A program made the position numbers and the translations under genes. DNA of 64,000 nt from NCBI RefSeq assembly GCF_036271055.1, contig NZ_DATBBJ010000087.1, positions 1-64,000 on the forward strand, written 5' to 3'. The stretch is from Scandinavium sp036271055 (lineage in GTDB: Bacteria > Pseudomonadota > Gammaproteobacteria > Enterobacterales > Enterobacteriaceae). The notes under the pieces were generated by a model that was not told the origin of the DNA, made no database searches, and saw only the letters and a program-made list of their open reading frames with translations. The stretch's first letter is position 1. Each line of letters opens with the position of its first letter. Shown piece by piece: positions 26,803 to 35,356 of this stretch.

Positions 26803-28359
26803 TTAATGAACTGGCAATGGGAGGCTTGTGAACCAGCCTTGCGCTGTCATCCACTCGGTGTAAGGGATGAGCGTAAACTCGACGCAGAGCAACCCGACAA
26901 GGGTCAACACCACTGTATACGGCAACGCCATCCACACCATTCGGCCATACGACAAGCGGATCAGCGGGGCGAGGGCAGAGGTCAACAGGAACAGGAAAGC
27001 CGCCTGACCGTTTGGTGTCGCCACTGAGGGCAGGTTCGTCCCCGTGTTAATGGACACCGCCAGCATTTCAAACTGTGGCAATGAAATGGCCCCATGCTCG
27101 AGCGCCGCTTTCGCTTCGTTGATATACACCGTACCGACAAACACGTTATCAGAAATGGATGAGAGTAAGCCGTTAAACAGGTAAAACAGCGACAGTTGCG
27201 CGTGAGGCGATGCCTGCAAAACAAAGTCGATAATCGGTGCGAACAGATGCTGGTCGATAATCACCGCTACAACAGCAAAGAACACAGTCAACAGCGCGGT
27301 AAACGGCAGCGCTTCAGTGAAGGCTTTGCCGATCGCATGTTCGTCAGTGACCCCCGTCAACGAGGTGGCAAAAATGATCACCGTCAGGCCAATCAGCCCC
27401 ACTTCCGCCAGATGCATCGCCAGAGCAATCACCAGCCAGACACCGATGATTCCCTGAACCACCAGTTTCAACGTTTCCTGACGGTTACGCTGTTCACTGC
27501 TTTTGGTATCGAATTCTTTAAGGACGTCGCGCACGCTCGGCGGTAACTGTTCGCCATAACCAAACCACTTAAATTTCTCAACCAGCAAACAGGTGAGCAG
27601 ACCGCAGAAAAACACCGGGATGGTCACGGGCAGCATACGCATGAAAAACTCACCAAAATGCCAGCCCGCGGCTTTGGCGATGATCAGGTTTTGCGGCTCG
27701 CCCACCATGGTCATCACGCCGCCGAGCGCGGTGCCGATGCTGGCATGCATCATCAGGCTACGCAGAAATCCTCGGAATTGTTCGAGCACTTCTTTGTTGT
27801 GTATGTCGATATGGCTATCGTCCAGCACATCACTATCGCCCGGTCGGGCCGATGCCACCCGGTGATAAATACCGTAAAAGCCTACCGCGACACTGATGAT
27901 GACCGCGACGACGGTCAGCGCATCGAGAAATGCCGATAAAAAAGCGGCTGCGAGACAAAACGCGGCCGATAGCAGCATCTTGCTTTGAATGGTCAGCAGC
28001 AAGCGAGTGAAAATGAACAGCAGCAACTGCTTCATAAAATAGATACCGGCCACCATGAATATAAGCAGCAACAGCACTTCGAGGTTGCTGGCAATCTCCT
28101 CGCGGACATGTTCCGCGCTGGTCATGCCAATCATTACGCCTTCAATCGCCAGCAGACCGCCGGGAAGCAGGGGATAGCATTTCAGCGCCATCGCCAGCGT
28201 AAAGATAAATTCCGCCACCAACAGCCATCCGGCAATGAACGGGTTGAAGAAAAAAACGATAGGGTTGATTGCCAAAAAGACAATCATCGTCAGCTTGTAC
28301 CAGCCCGGTGACTGGCCAAGAAAATTGCGCCATAGCGCACGAGAGGTTGATATTTCCAC
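26803..28359 (-). CDS. nhaB: Na+/H+ antiporter NhaB
   Basis: 518-residue inner-membrane antiporter (about 12 hydrophobic segments) exchanging 2 Na+ for 3 H+, important at neutral to alkaline pH. It starts MEISTSRALWRNFLGQSP; conserved segments FLDALTVVAVIISVAVGFYG and GEPQNLIIAKAAGWHF are in place, and the ion-transporter motif TNLPSVATPNGQAAFLFLLT sits near the C-terminus. Five residues longer than E. coli at the C-terminus. Divergent from fadR across 215 bp. Confidence 0.96.
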   Translation of the reverse strand: MEISTSRALWRNFLGQSPGWYKLTMIVFLAINPIVFFFNPFIAGWLLVAEFIFTLAMALKCYPLLPGGLLAIEGVMIGMTSAEHVREEIASNLEVLLLLIFMVAGIYFMKQLLLFIFTRLLLTIQSKMLLSAAFCLAAAFLSAFLDALTVVAVIISVAVGFYGIYHRVASARPGDSDVLDDSHIDIHNKEVLEQFRGFLRSLMMHASIGTALGGVMTMVGEPQNLIIAKAAGWHFGEFFMRMLPVTIPVFFCGLLTCLLVEKFKWFGYGEQLPPSVRDVLKEFDTKSSEQRNRQETLKLVVQGIIGVWLVIALAMHLAEVGLIGLTVIIFATSLTGVTDEHAIGKAFTEALPFTALLTVFFAVVAVIIDQHLFAPIIDFVLQASPHAQLSLFYLFNGLLSSISDNVFVGTVYINEAKAALEHGAISLPQFEMLAVSINTGTNLPSVATPNGQAAFLFLLTSALAPLIRLSYGRMVWMALPYTVVLTLVGLLCVEFTLIPYTEWMTAQGWFTSLPLPVH

Positions 28360-28522
28360 GACAGATTTCCGATCCCGTCAAAAGTAAGTAGTCCTGAAGA
28401 TGAATAAGGGAGTATCGGTGTTCAGGCCGCTACAGGCAAGCAAAGCCGGGGCAGACTAAATTTTTAAAATTAAACAGGGATCCCCTTTTAATTGCGGCGA
28501 TGCGCTATCTGCCGTTTATTGG

Positions 28523-28539
28523 CTCTGGTATGATGAGTG
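28523..28539. promoter_or_regulatory. FadR-like site in the nhaB-fadR intergenic region
   Basis: CTCTGGTATGATGAGTG matches 14 of 17 positions of the E. coli fadD operator AGCTGGTATGATGAGTT. It overlaps TATGAT (28529-28534), a possible -10 of fadR. Suggests autoregulation of fadR, possibly also of nhaB. Motif-based only. Confidence 0.6.
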
Positions 28540-28574
28540 CCATATTTGCAACGCTGTGTAATGGAAATCTCACT

Positions 28575-29294
28575 ATGGTCATTAAGGCGCAGAGCCCGGC
28601 GGGTTTCGCGGAAGAGTACATCATTGAAAGTATCTGGAATAACCGCTTTGCACCGGGAACTATCCTGCCCGCAGAGCGTGAACTTTCAGAACTGATTGGC
28701 GTTACGCGCACCACCTTACGTGAAGTGTTGCAACGTTTAGCTCGCGACGGCTGGTTGACCATTCAGCATGGCAAACCGACTAAAGTGAATAATTTCTGGG
28801 AAACGTCGGGTCTTAATATTCTTGAAACCCTGGCGCGTCTTGATCACGATCGTGTCCCTCAGCTGATTGATAATCTTCTTTCTGTGCGCACCAACATTGC
28901 GACCATTTTCATCCGTACCGCGTTCCGTCAGCATCCGGAAGAGGCGATGAAAGTGCTGGCGACAGCGCGTGAAATCGAAGACCACGCCGACGCCTTTGCC
29001 GAACTCGATTACAGCATCTTCCGTGGTCTGGCCTTTGCTTCCGGCAACCCGATTTATGGTCTGATCCTCAATGGGATGAAAGGGCTGTATACCCGCATTG
29101 GCCGTCATTATTTCGCCAATCCGGAAGCGCGCAGCCTGGCGCTGGGCTTCTACCATCAACTGGCGAAAGTCTGCGAGCAAGGTCTGCACGAGCAGGTGTA
29201 TGAAACGGTGCGTCGCTACGGTCACGAATCCGGTCTGGTCTGGCATAAAATGCAGAAAACACTGCCGGGCGATTTAGCGATTCACGGTCGTTAA
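28575..29294 (+). CDS. fadR: Fatty acid metabolism regulator FadR
   Basis: 239 residues, the E. coli length. GntR-family regulator: an N-terminal winged helix (ERELSELIGVTRTTLREVLQ, about residues 34-53, recognition helix) and a C-terminal all-helical acyl-CoA-binding domain from about residue 80. It represses fad genes and activates fabA/fabB; long-chain acyl-CoA releases it from DNA. The ATG at 28575 gives the known N-terminus MVIKAQSPAGFAEEYI; an upstream in-frame ATG lies at the promoter. Its targets here include fadD at 19521. Confidence 0.97.
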   Translation: MVIKAQSPAGFAEEYIIESIWNNRFAPGTILPAERELSELIGVTRTTLREVLQRLARDGWLTIQHGKPTKVNNFWETSGLNILETLARLDHDRVPQLIDNLLSVRTNIATIFIRTAFRQHPEEAMKVLATAREIEDHADAFAELDYSIFRGLAFASGNPIYGLILNGMKGLYTRIGRHYFANPEARSLALGFYHQLAKVCEQGLHEQVYETVRRYGHESGLVWHKMQKTLPGDLAIHGR

Positions 29295-29315
29295 TCAAGT
29301 CAGTGATGTGATTTT

Positions 29316-29376
29316 GTAGGTCCGGTAGCTTAACGCCACCGGGCATTAAAAAGCCGGGTGAGAACCCGGCTTTGCT
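29316..29376. repeat. REP-like element plus bidirectional terminator after fadR
   Basis: 29316-29345 (GTAGGTCCGGTAGCTTAACG, then CCACCGGGCA) is a REP-type unit related to those near 43774 and 61183. It is followed at 29349-29376 by AAAAGCCGGG-TGAGAA-CCCGGCTTT, a terminator serving fadR and the convergent ycgB. Confidence 0.65.
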
Positions 29377-29384
29377 GTTTCTGG

Positions 29385-30917
29385 TTACAACAGATTTTGT
29401 CTTGGCGGGCAGCGTTCCAGCAGTTCCACACTGCCATCGGCATTCTGTTGTTCCAGCATCACATCAAACCCCCACAGACGATGCACATGCTTGAGCACTT
29501 CCCGACGGCCCATATCCAGTGGCGCGCGGTTATGCGGCACATAACGTAACGTCAGCGAGCGATCGCCACGCAGATCCACATTCCACACCTGAATATTCGG
29601 CTCCAGGTTGCTGAGGTTGTACTGCGACGACAGCCGGTTGCGGATTTCGCGATAGCCTTCTTCGTTATGAATCGCTGAGATTTCCAGATAGTTGTTGTGA
29701 TCGTCATCGAGCACCGTGAATAGACGGAAATCACGCATCACTTTCGGCGACAGGAACTGGCTGATAAAGCTCTCATCTTTAAAGTCACGCATCGCGAAAT
29801 GCAGCGTCTCCAGCCAGTCAGACCCGGCGATATCCGGGAACCAGTATTTGTCTTCTTCAGTAGGCGACTGGCAAATGCGTTTAATGTCCTGGAACATCGC
29901 AAAGCCGAGTGCATACGGGTTAATGCCGCTGTACCACGGGCTGTTATACGGCGGCTGGAAGACGACGTTGGTGTGACTGTGCAAAAACTCCAGCATAAAG
30001 CGCTCGGTCACTTTGCCTTCGTCATACAGATGATTGAGGATCGTGTAGTGCCAGAACGTGGCCCAGCCTTCGTTCATCACCTGGGTCTGTTTCTGCGGAT
30101 AAAAATACTGACTGACCTTACGCACAATGCGCAAAATCTCGCGCTGCCAGGATTCCAGTAACGGGGCATTTTTTTCCATAAAGTAGAGCAGGTTTTCCTG
30201 CGGCTCGGACGGATAGCGGCGAGCGACTTCAATGGCTTTCTCTTCTTCTTTCTTCGGTAACGTGCGCCACAAGGTATTCACCTGACTTTGCAGATACTCT
30301 TCGCGATTTTTCTGCCGCGCCTTCTCTTCCTGCAGTGAGATTTTTTGTGGGCGTTTGTAGCGATCAACGCCGTAATTCATCAGCGCGTGGCAGGAATCCA
30401 GCAGTTTTTCCACTTCGTCCACACCGTAGCGCTCTTCGCACTCGGTAATGTATTTCCGCGCGAAAATCAGGTAATCGACAATCGAACTGGCATCGGTCCA
30501 GCTGCGGAACAGATAGTTATTTTTGAAGAAAGAGTTATGCCCGTAGCAGGCGTGCGCCATTACCAGCGCCTGCATGGTCATAGTGTTTTCTTCCATCAAA
30601 TAGGCAATACACGGGTTGGAGTTAATGACGATTTCATACGCCAACCCTTGCTGACCGTGCTTATAGAGCCGCTCGGTTTCGATGAATTTTTTGCCAAACG
30701 ACCAGTGGGTGTAGTTAATCGGCATCCCGACGCTGGAGTAAGCGTCCATCATCTGCTCGGAGGTGATCACTTCGATTTGGTGAGGATAGGTATCCAGACG
30801 GTAGAGTTTTGCCACCCGGTCGATTTCCGCCAGATAGGTATCCAGCAGTTCGAAGGTCCAGTCGGGTCCATCGCTCAGACGTGTGGTGTCCTTATTCATG
30901 GAATCAATCGTAGCCAT
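29385..30917 (-). CDS. ycgB: SpoVR-family protein YcgB
   Basis: 510 residues, same length as E. coli YcgB. SpoVR family, first known from Bacillus spore cortex formation; in enterobacteria it is a sigma-S-dependent stationary-phase protein with no known activity. The conserved core includes MNEGWATFWHYTI and NPYALGFAMFQDI, and the N-terminal His/Glu-rich segment VMAHACYGHNSFFKNNYLF. Often functionally linked to yeaG/yeaH. Divergent from dadA. Confidence 0.95.
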   Translation of the reverse strand: MATIDSMNKDTTRLSDGPDWTFELLDTYLAEIDRVAKLYRLDTYPHQIEVITSEQMMDAYSSVGMPINYTHWSFGKKFIETERLYKHGQQGLAYEIVINSNPCIAYLMEENTMTMQALVMAHACYGHNSFFKNNYLFRSWTDASSIVDYLIFARKYITECEERYGVDEVEKLLDSCHALMNYGVDRYKRPQKISLQEEKARQKNREEYLQSQVNTLWRTLPKKEEEKAIEVARRYPSEPQENLLYFMEKNAPLLESWQREILRIVRKVSQYFYPQKQTQVMNEGWATFWHYTILNHLYDEGKVTERFMLEFLHSHTNVVFQPPYNSPWYSGINPYALGFAMFQDIKRICQSPTEEDKYWFPDIAGSDWLETLHFAMRDFKDESFISQFLSPKVMRDFRLFTVLDDDHNNYLEISAIHNEEGYREIRNRLSSQYNLSNLEPNIQVWNVDLRGDRSLTLRYVPHNRAPLDMGRREVLKHVHRLWGFDVMLEQQNADGSVELLERCPPRQNLL

Positions 30918-31131
30918 TAGCGCGCCCTCATTGTTGGCGGCCCTCTCTGTCTGGAGAGCCTCAGATCAAGAATAGAACACCCCCGCGCTAACGTGTGAAA
31001 CACAAATATTTTTCTTCGCGATTTCCCTGCGCCAACGGCGACGATTTTGTTATCTGACAGAATTTTGTGCTGATCAAAATAGCGCGGCAGCAGGAGATTT
31101 CGAAAGCATACATACCTTTGTGAAAAGGGCA

Positions 31132-31152
31132 TGTGTGAGGTAAGTCACCATA
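31132..31152. promoter_or_regulatory. CRP site upstream of dadA
   Basis: TGTGA-GGTAAG-TCACC at 31134-31149 matches the CRP core in nine of ten conserved positions, about 90 bp before the dadA start. The dad operon of E. coli is activated by CRP and controlled by Lrp. The rest of the 319-bp ycgB-dadA gap (30918-31236) shows no gene. Confidence 0.7.
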
Positions 31153-31236
31153 AAAAAAGCCTATGTTGAATAATATTTTCAACTGGGTTATCAATTTGTA
31201 ATCAGAAGATTGTTCTTTTACGGATCTGGAGTTGCT

Positions 31237-32535
31237 ATGCGAGTGGTTATCCTCGGAAGTGGGGTAGTGGGCGTGGCCAGCGCCTGGTATTTACGTCAGG
31301 CCGGACACGAGGTGACGGTGATTGACCGTGAGCCCGGTCCGGCGCTGGAAACCAGTGCCGCCAATGCCGGACAAATCTCTCCCGGCTATGCCGCGCCGTG
31401 GGCCGCACCCGGCGTGCCGCTGAAAGCCATTAAGTGGATGTTTCAACGCCACGCGCCGCTGGCGATAAGTCTGGACGGCACCCAGTTCCAGCTCAAATGG
31501 ATGTGGCAGATGCTGCGCAACTGCGACACTCGTCATTACATGGAAAACAAGGGTCGCATGGTGCGCCTGGCGGAATACAGCCGTGATTGTTTAATGGCGT
31601 TACGCGCCAGCACGGGTATTGAATACGAAGGTCGTCAGGGCGGCACGCTGCAACTGTTCCGCACCGCACAGCAGTATGAAAACGCCACCCGTGACATCGC
31701 CGTACTTCAGGATGCAGGCGTGCCGTATCAGTTGCTGGAAGCCAGCCGTCTGGCAGAAGTGGAGCCTGCGCTGGCAGAAGTGGCCCACAAGCTGACTGGC
31801 GGTCTGCGTCTACCCAATGACGAAACCGGCGACTGTCAGCTGTTCACCCAACGGCTGGCGAAGATGGCAGAAGAGGCGGGCGTTGTCTTCCGCTACAACA
31901 CGCCTGTCGATCAGCTGTTGTCGGAAGGGGAGCAAATCTACGGCGTAAAATGTGGCGACGAAATCGTCAAAGCCGATGCCTACGTGATGGCGTTTGGGTC
32001 CTATTCCACCTCTATGCTGAAAGGCATTGTCGATATTCCGGTCTATCCTCTGAAAGGCTATTCGCTGACGATCCCGGTGAAAGATGACGATGGCGCCCCG
32101 GTTTCGACTATTCTTGATGAAACCTACAAAATAGCGATCACGCGCTTCGAGCAGCGTATCCGTGTAGGGGGCATGGCGGAAATCGTCGGTTTCAATACAG
32201 AACTCCTGCGCGCCCGCCGTGAAACACTGGAAATGGTGGTGCGTGATTTGTTCCCGCGCGGGGGCCACGTCGAACAAGCGACGTTCTGGACAGGGCTGCG
32301 CCCAATGACCCCGGACGGCACGCCGATTGTGGGTCGCACACCGTATAAAAATCTGTGGCTGAACACCGGACACGGCACGCTGGGCTGGACCATGGCTTGC
32401 GGCTCCGGGCAGCTATTGAGTGATTTGTTGACGGGCCGTACACCTGCCATTGGGTATGATGATTTGGGCGTCGCCCGCTATCAGGCAGGCTACACGCCGT
32501 CGCGCCATACGCATTTGCACGGCGCGCATAATTAA
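31237..32535 (+). CDS. dadA: D-amino acid dehydrogenase small subunit DadA
   Basis: 432 residues, the E. coli length. Membrane-associated FAD flavoprotein that oxidises D-alanine and other D-amino acids to 2-oxo acids and ammonia, feeding electrons to the respiratory chain. N-terminal Rossmann motif VVILGSGVVGVASAWYL (about 3-19) and the C-terminal GHGTLGWTMACGSG are present. The ATG at 31237 after TCTGGAG is chosen; an upstream frame extension has no support. Nine bases upstream of dadX; together they allow growth on L-alanine. Confidence 0.96.
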   Translation: MRVVILGSGVVGVASAWYLRQAGHEVTVIDREPGPALETSAANAGQISPGYAAPWAAPGVPLKAIKWMFQRHAPLAISLDGTQFQLKWMWQMLRNCDTRHYMENKGRMVRLAEYSRDCLMALRASTGIEYEGRQGGTLQLFRTAQQYENATRDIAVLQDAGVPYQLLEASRLAEVEPALAEVAHKLTGGLRLPNDETGDCQLFTQRLAKMAEEAGVVFRYNTPVDQLLSEGEQIYGVKCGDEIVKADAYVMAFGSYSTSMLKGIVDIPVYPLKGYSLTIPVKDDDGAPVSTILDETYKIAITRFEQRIRVGGMAEIVGFNTELLRARRETLEMVVRDLFPRGGHVEQATFWTGLRPMTPDGTPIVGRTPYKNLWLNTGHGTLGWTMACGSGQLLSDLLTGRTPAIGYDDLGVARYQAGYTPSRHTHLHGAHN

Positions 32536-32544
32536 GGAGCAGTT

Positions 32545-33615
32545 ATGTCTCGTCCCATTGTTGCCAGCCTCGATTTACAGGCGCTGCGGCAAAATCTGAC
32601 CGTGGTTCGCTCTGCCGCACCCGACGCGCGTGTCTGGTCGGTGGTGAAAGCGAATGCGTACGGCCACGGAATTGAACGCATCTGGAGCGCGTTGAACGAT
32701 ACTGACGGCTTTGCGTTATTGAATCTTGAAGAAGCGGTTCTGCTGCGTGAGCGTGGCTGGAAAGGGCCAATTCTGATGCTCGAAGGTTTTTTCCACGCCG
32801 ATGATCTGCCGCTTTATGATCAATATCGTCTGACTACCACCGTTCACAGCAACTGGCAGTTGAAAGCGCTGCAGAACGCAAAACTGAAAGCGCCGCTGGA
32901 CGTATACGTCAAAGTGAACAGCGGCATGAATCGTCTGGGGTTCACGCCTGACAAAGTGCATACCGTCTGGCAGCAGTTGCGCGCCATGAGCAACGTGAGT
33001 GACATGACATTGATGTCACATTTTGCCGATGCCGAAAACCCGGACGGCATAACCGAAGCCATGGCGAGCATTGAACAGGCAGCGGAAGGGCTGGACTGCC
33101 CACGATCGTTGTCAAACTCCGCCGCCACGTTATGGCATCCGGAAGCGCATTTCGACTGGGTACGTCCAGGGATTGTGCTGTACGGCGCATCGCCATCCGG
33201 CAAATGGCAGGATATAGCCAACAGTGGGCTGAAACCGGTGATGACCTTGAACAGTGAAATCATTGCCGTACAGAATCTCAAACCGGGCGATACCGTCGGC
33301 TACGGGCGTTTATACAAAGCTCAACAGGAGCAACGTATCGGTATCGTGGCCTGTGGTTATGCCGATGGTTATCCGCGTAACGCGCCAGATGGTACACCCG
33401 TGCTGGTGGACGGTATTCGCACCGGAACAGTAGGGCGTGTGTCGATGGACATGCTGGCAGTGGATTTAACGCCGTGCCCGCAGGCAGGCATTGGTACGCC
33501 CGTTGAACTGTGGGGCAAAGAGATCAAAATCGATGATGTTGCGAGCCGCTGTGGCACCGTGGGTTATGAACTCATGTGCGCCCTGGCGTTGCGCGTGCCA
33601 GTTGTGACAGTGTAA
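32545..33615 (+). CDS. dadX: Catabolic alanine racemase DadX
   Basis: 356 residues, PLP-dependent racemase converting L- to D-alanine for DadA. The PLP lysine lies in VVKANAYGHG (Lys 34 or 35), and the catalytic Tyr is in VGYGRLYKA with SMDMLAVDL downstream. Strongest similarity by memory is to E. coli DadX rather than the biosynthetic Alr. AAGGAG precedes the ATG. Second gene of dadAX; hairpin follows. Confidence 0.96.
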   Translation: MSRPIVASLDLQALRQNLTVVRSAAPDARVWSVVKANAYGHGIERIWSALNDTDGFALLNLEEAVLLRERGWKGPILMLEGFFHADDLPLYDQYRLTTTVHSNWQLKALQNAKLKAPLDVYVKVNSGMNRLGFTPDKVHTVWQQLRAMSNVSDMTLMSHFADAENPDGITEAMASIEQAAEGLDCPRSLSNSAATLWHPEAHFDWVRPGIVLYGASPSGKWQDIANSGLKPVMTLNSEIIAVQNLKPGDTVGYGRLYKAQQEQRIGIVACGYADGYPRNAPDGTPVLVDGIRTGTVGRVSMDMLAVDLTPCPQAGIGTPVELWGKEIKIDDVASRCGTVGYELMCALALRVPVVTV

Positions 33616-33623
33616 CGATTAAA

Positions 33624-33651
33624 ATACCTTCCCGGCTGGGAAGGTATACAC
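33624..33651. terminator. Hairpin between dadX and the nucleotidase gene
   Basis: ATACCTTCC-CGGCT-GGGAAGGTAT, perfect stem. On the minus strand it is followed by TTTT, so it best terminates the nucleotidase gene and may also slow dadX transcription. Confidence 0.65.
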
Positions 33652-33670
33652 ATCTTGTTTCTTCTCAGTG

Positions 33671-35221
33671 TCAATGAACAACGGCTACGCGTTTTTCATT
33701 GACCTGTGCGGCTACAATCTGATTGCCCTGTTTCAGGTAATCAATTACGGCGTCAGACAAGTTATACCCGCCTTTGACCTGCTTGTTTTTGCCCTCAGTG
33801 AATGCGGCGAAACCATCCCCGCCAGGAGCGAGGAAACCGTTTGTAGCGACACGATAGACGGTAGAATCGACAATTTGCTTACCATTGAGCGTAAAGGACA
33901 CCACCCGTTGCCCAACTGGTTTATTTGGGTCGTAACGCATTTCCGCGCCTTTTGACATCTGCAGCACGCCGTTGGTCAGTGAGGCGCTATGCTCCATCAG
34001 GCTGCGCAGTGATTTGCCGGATAAATCCATCACCGTCAACTCATTCGGGAAAGGAAATGCGCTGATGATATCGCCAAGAGTAATCGGCCCGGCGTTCAGA
34101 TCGGCCCGCAATCCTCCCGAATTGGTCAATGCTATTTGCGCATCCGGCGCGGCGGCAAGCATGGCGTCGGTAAACAGATTGCCCAGTGAGGACGATTCGC
34201 CATAGGCTCGAGTGAGAGTGATTGGGGTTTCACCCACCTTTTGCTGCACAACGGATGACAGCTTCTTATTCCAGCCATCAATCACGTTCTGAGTCTGCGG
34301 GTCAGGCTTCCATTCATCGGCGTAAAGCGTTTTGAGTTCGAAGTTTTCAACGTTATGGCGGTGGGTTTGGGTATTGACGTCGAGCACTAATTTACCAATA
34401 TCAATCCCGCCGCTGTCTGTGGACAGCACCAGCGTGTTACCCACTTTGATGGGTTCCGGCGTGCCGACATGGGCATGACCGGTGATCAGAATATCGAGAC
34501 CTTTAACCTGTTTTGCGGTCTGAATATCTTTATCGAGTGCACGCCGGACGTCGGTATTACCGAGACTGGATTGACGAGCAGGGAAACCTTCATGCATCAG
34601 CGCGACGGTGATATCCACTTTGGAGTGAATTTCATCCAGATAGCGCTGCAAATATTTCACTTCATCCCGCGCTTCAATCCCCTGGCGCATCGGCGCTGAG
34701 ACGGTATCGTCAAAGGCAAAGACTCCATGTAAGCCGATAACACCAATTTTTACGCCATCCTTTTCCAGAATGGTGTAAGGCTTATTCCAGAAAGGCATGT
34801 CGCTGTGTTGATAAAAAACATTGCCAAGCAGAATAGGGAATTTCGCCTGGCTGAACTGCAAAAGGGTATTATCCCAGCCGTGATCAAACTCATGATTTCC
34901 CACCGACGCGGCGTCCACCGACATGGTATTCATAATGTCGATAATAGCTTTACCTTTTGTCAGGCTGCTGATGTAAGGACCCGTGAAATAATCCCCCGCA
35001 TCAAAATAAAATGTCGCTTTATTGAGCAATTTTTCCTGCTTTACGAATGTCGAAATATTGGCAAACCCACCCACATCTCGTTTCCCATCCGCGATGTAAG
35101 GCACTTTGTAGGGTTCAACATGCGCATGCAGATCGTTTGTATAAATAATGGTGACATTCTGCGCAAAACTCTGGCTAACAAACCCCAGCATCAGGGCGAC
35201 AGCAATAACTGATTTTTTCAT
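33671..35221 (-). CDS. Periplasmic UshA-like 5'-nucleotidase/metallophosphatase
   Basis: 516 residues. Signal peptide MKKSVIAVALMLGFVSQSFA then mature metallophosphoesterase domain with TNDLHAH, GDYFTG, GNHEFDHG and ITGHAHVG metal-binding motifs, and a C-terminal 5'-nucleotidase domain from about residue 330 (LTNSGGLRADLNAGPITLGD; VATNGFLAPGGDGF). Predicted periplasmic hydrolysis of nucleotides or UDP-sugars for scavenging. It is not the standard ushA locus and is absent from this position in E. coli K-12, so it is an accessory copy. The start at ATG 35221 follows GGAG at five bases; a GTG two codons earlier is possible. A perfect CRP core lies 60 bp upstream. Confidence 0.88.
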   Translation of the reverse strand: MKKSVIAVALMLGFVSQSFAQNVTIIYTNDLHAHVEPYKVPYIADGKRDVGGFANISTFVKQEKLLNKATFYFDAGDYFTGPYISSLTKGKAIIDIMNTMSVDAASVGNHEFDHGWDNTLLQFSQAKFPILLGNVFYQHSDMPFWNKPYTILEKDGVKIGVIGLHGVFAFDDTVSAPMRQGIEARDEVKYLQRYLDEIHSKVDITVALMHEGFPARQSSLGNTDVRRALDKDIQTAKQVKGLDILITGHAHVGTPEPIKVGNTLVLSTDSGGIDIGKLVLDVNTQTHRHNVENFELKTLYADEWKPDPQTQNVIDGWNKKLSSVVQQKVGETPITLTRAYGESSSLGNLFTDAMLAAAPDAQIALTNSGGLRADLNAGPITLGDIISAFPFPNELTVMDLSGKSLRSLMEHSASLTNGVLQMSKGAEMRYDPNKPVGQRVVSFTLNGKQIVDSTVYRVATNGFLAPGGDGFAAFTEGKNKQVKGGYNLSDAVIDYLKQGNQIVAAQVNEKRVAVVH

Positions 35222-35277
35222 ACCCACTCCATTTGCATTGAAAAGAATGGGCTCATTCTGGCGGCGGAATAAACGAA

Positions 35278-35299
35278 AGTTGTGAGTCTCTTCACATTC
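35278..35299. promoter_or_regulatory. CRP site between the nucleotidase and zinc-ribbon genes
   Basis: TGTGA-GTCTCT-TCACA at 35281-35296 is a perfect CRP core, centred 67 bp before the nucleotidase start and about 68 bp before the divergent gene. It could activate either or both. Confidence 0.8.
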
Positions 35300-35356
35300 G
35301 GATGTGCAGAGAACGCCCTATAACTGTCGACTGACAAAAAGTGGGGGTATACGGCG

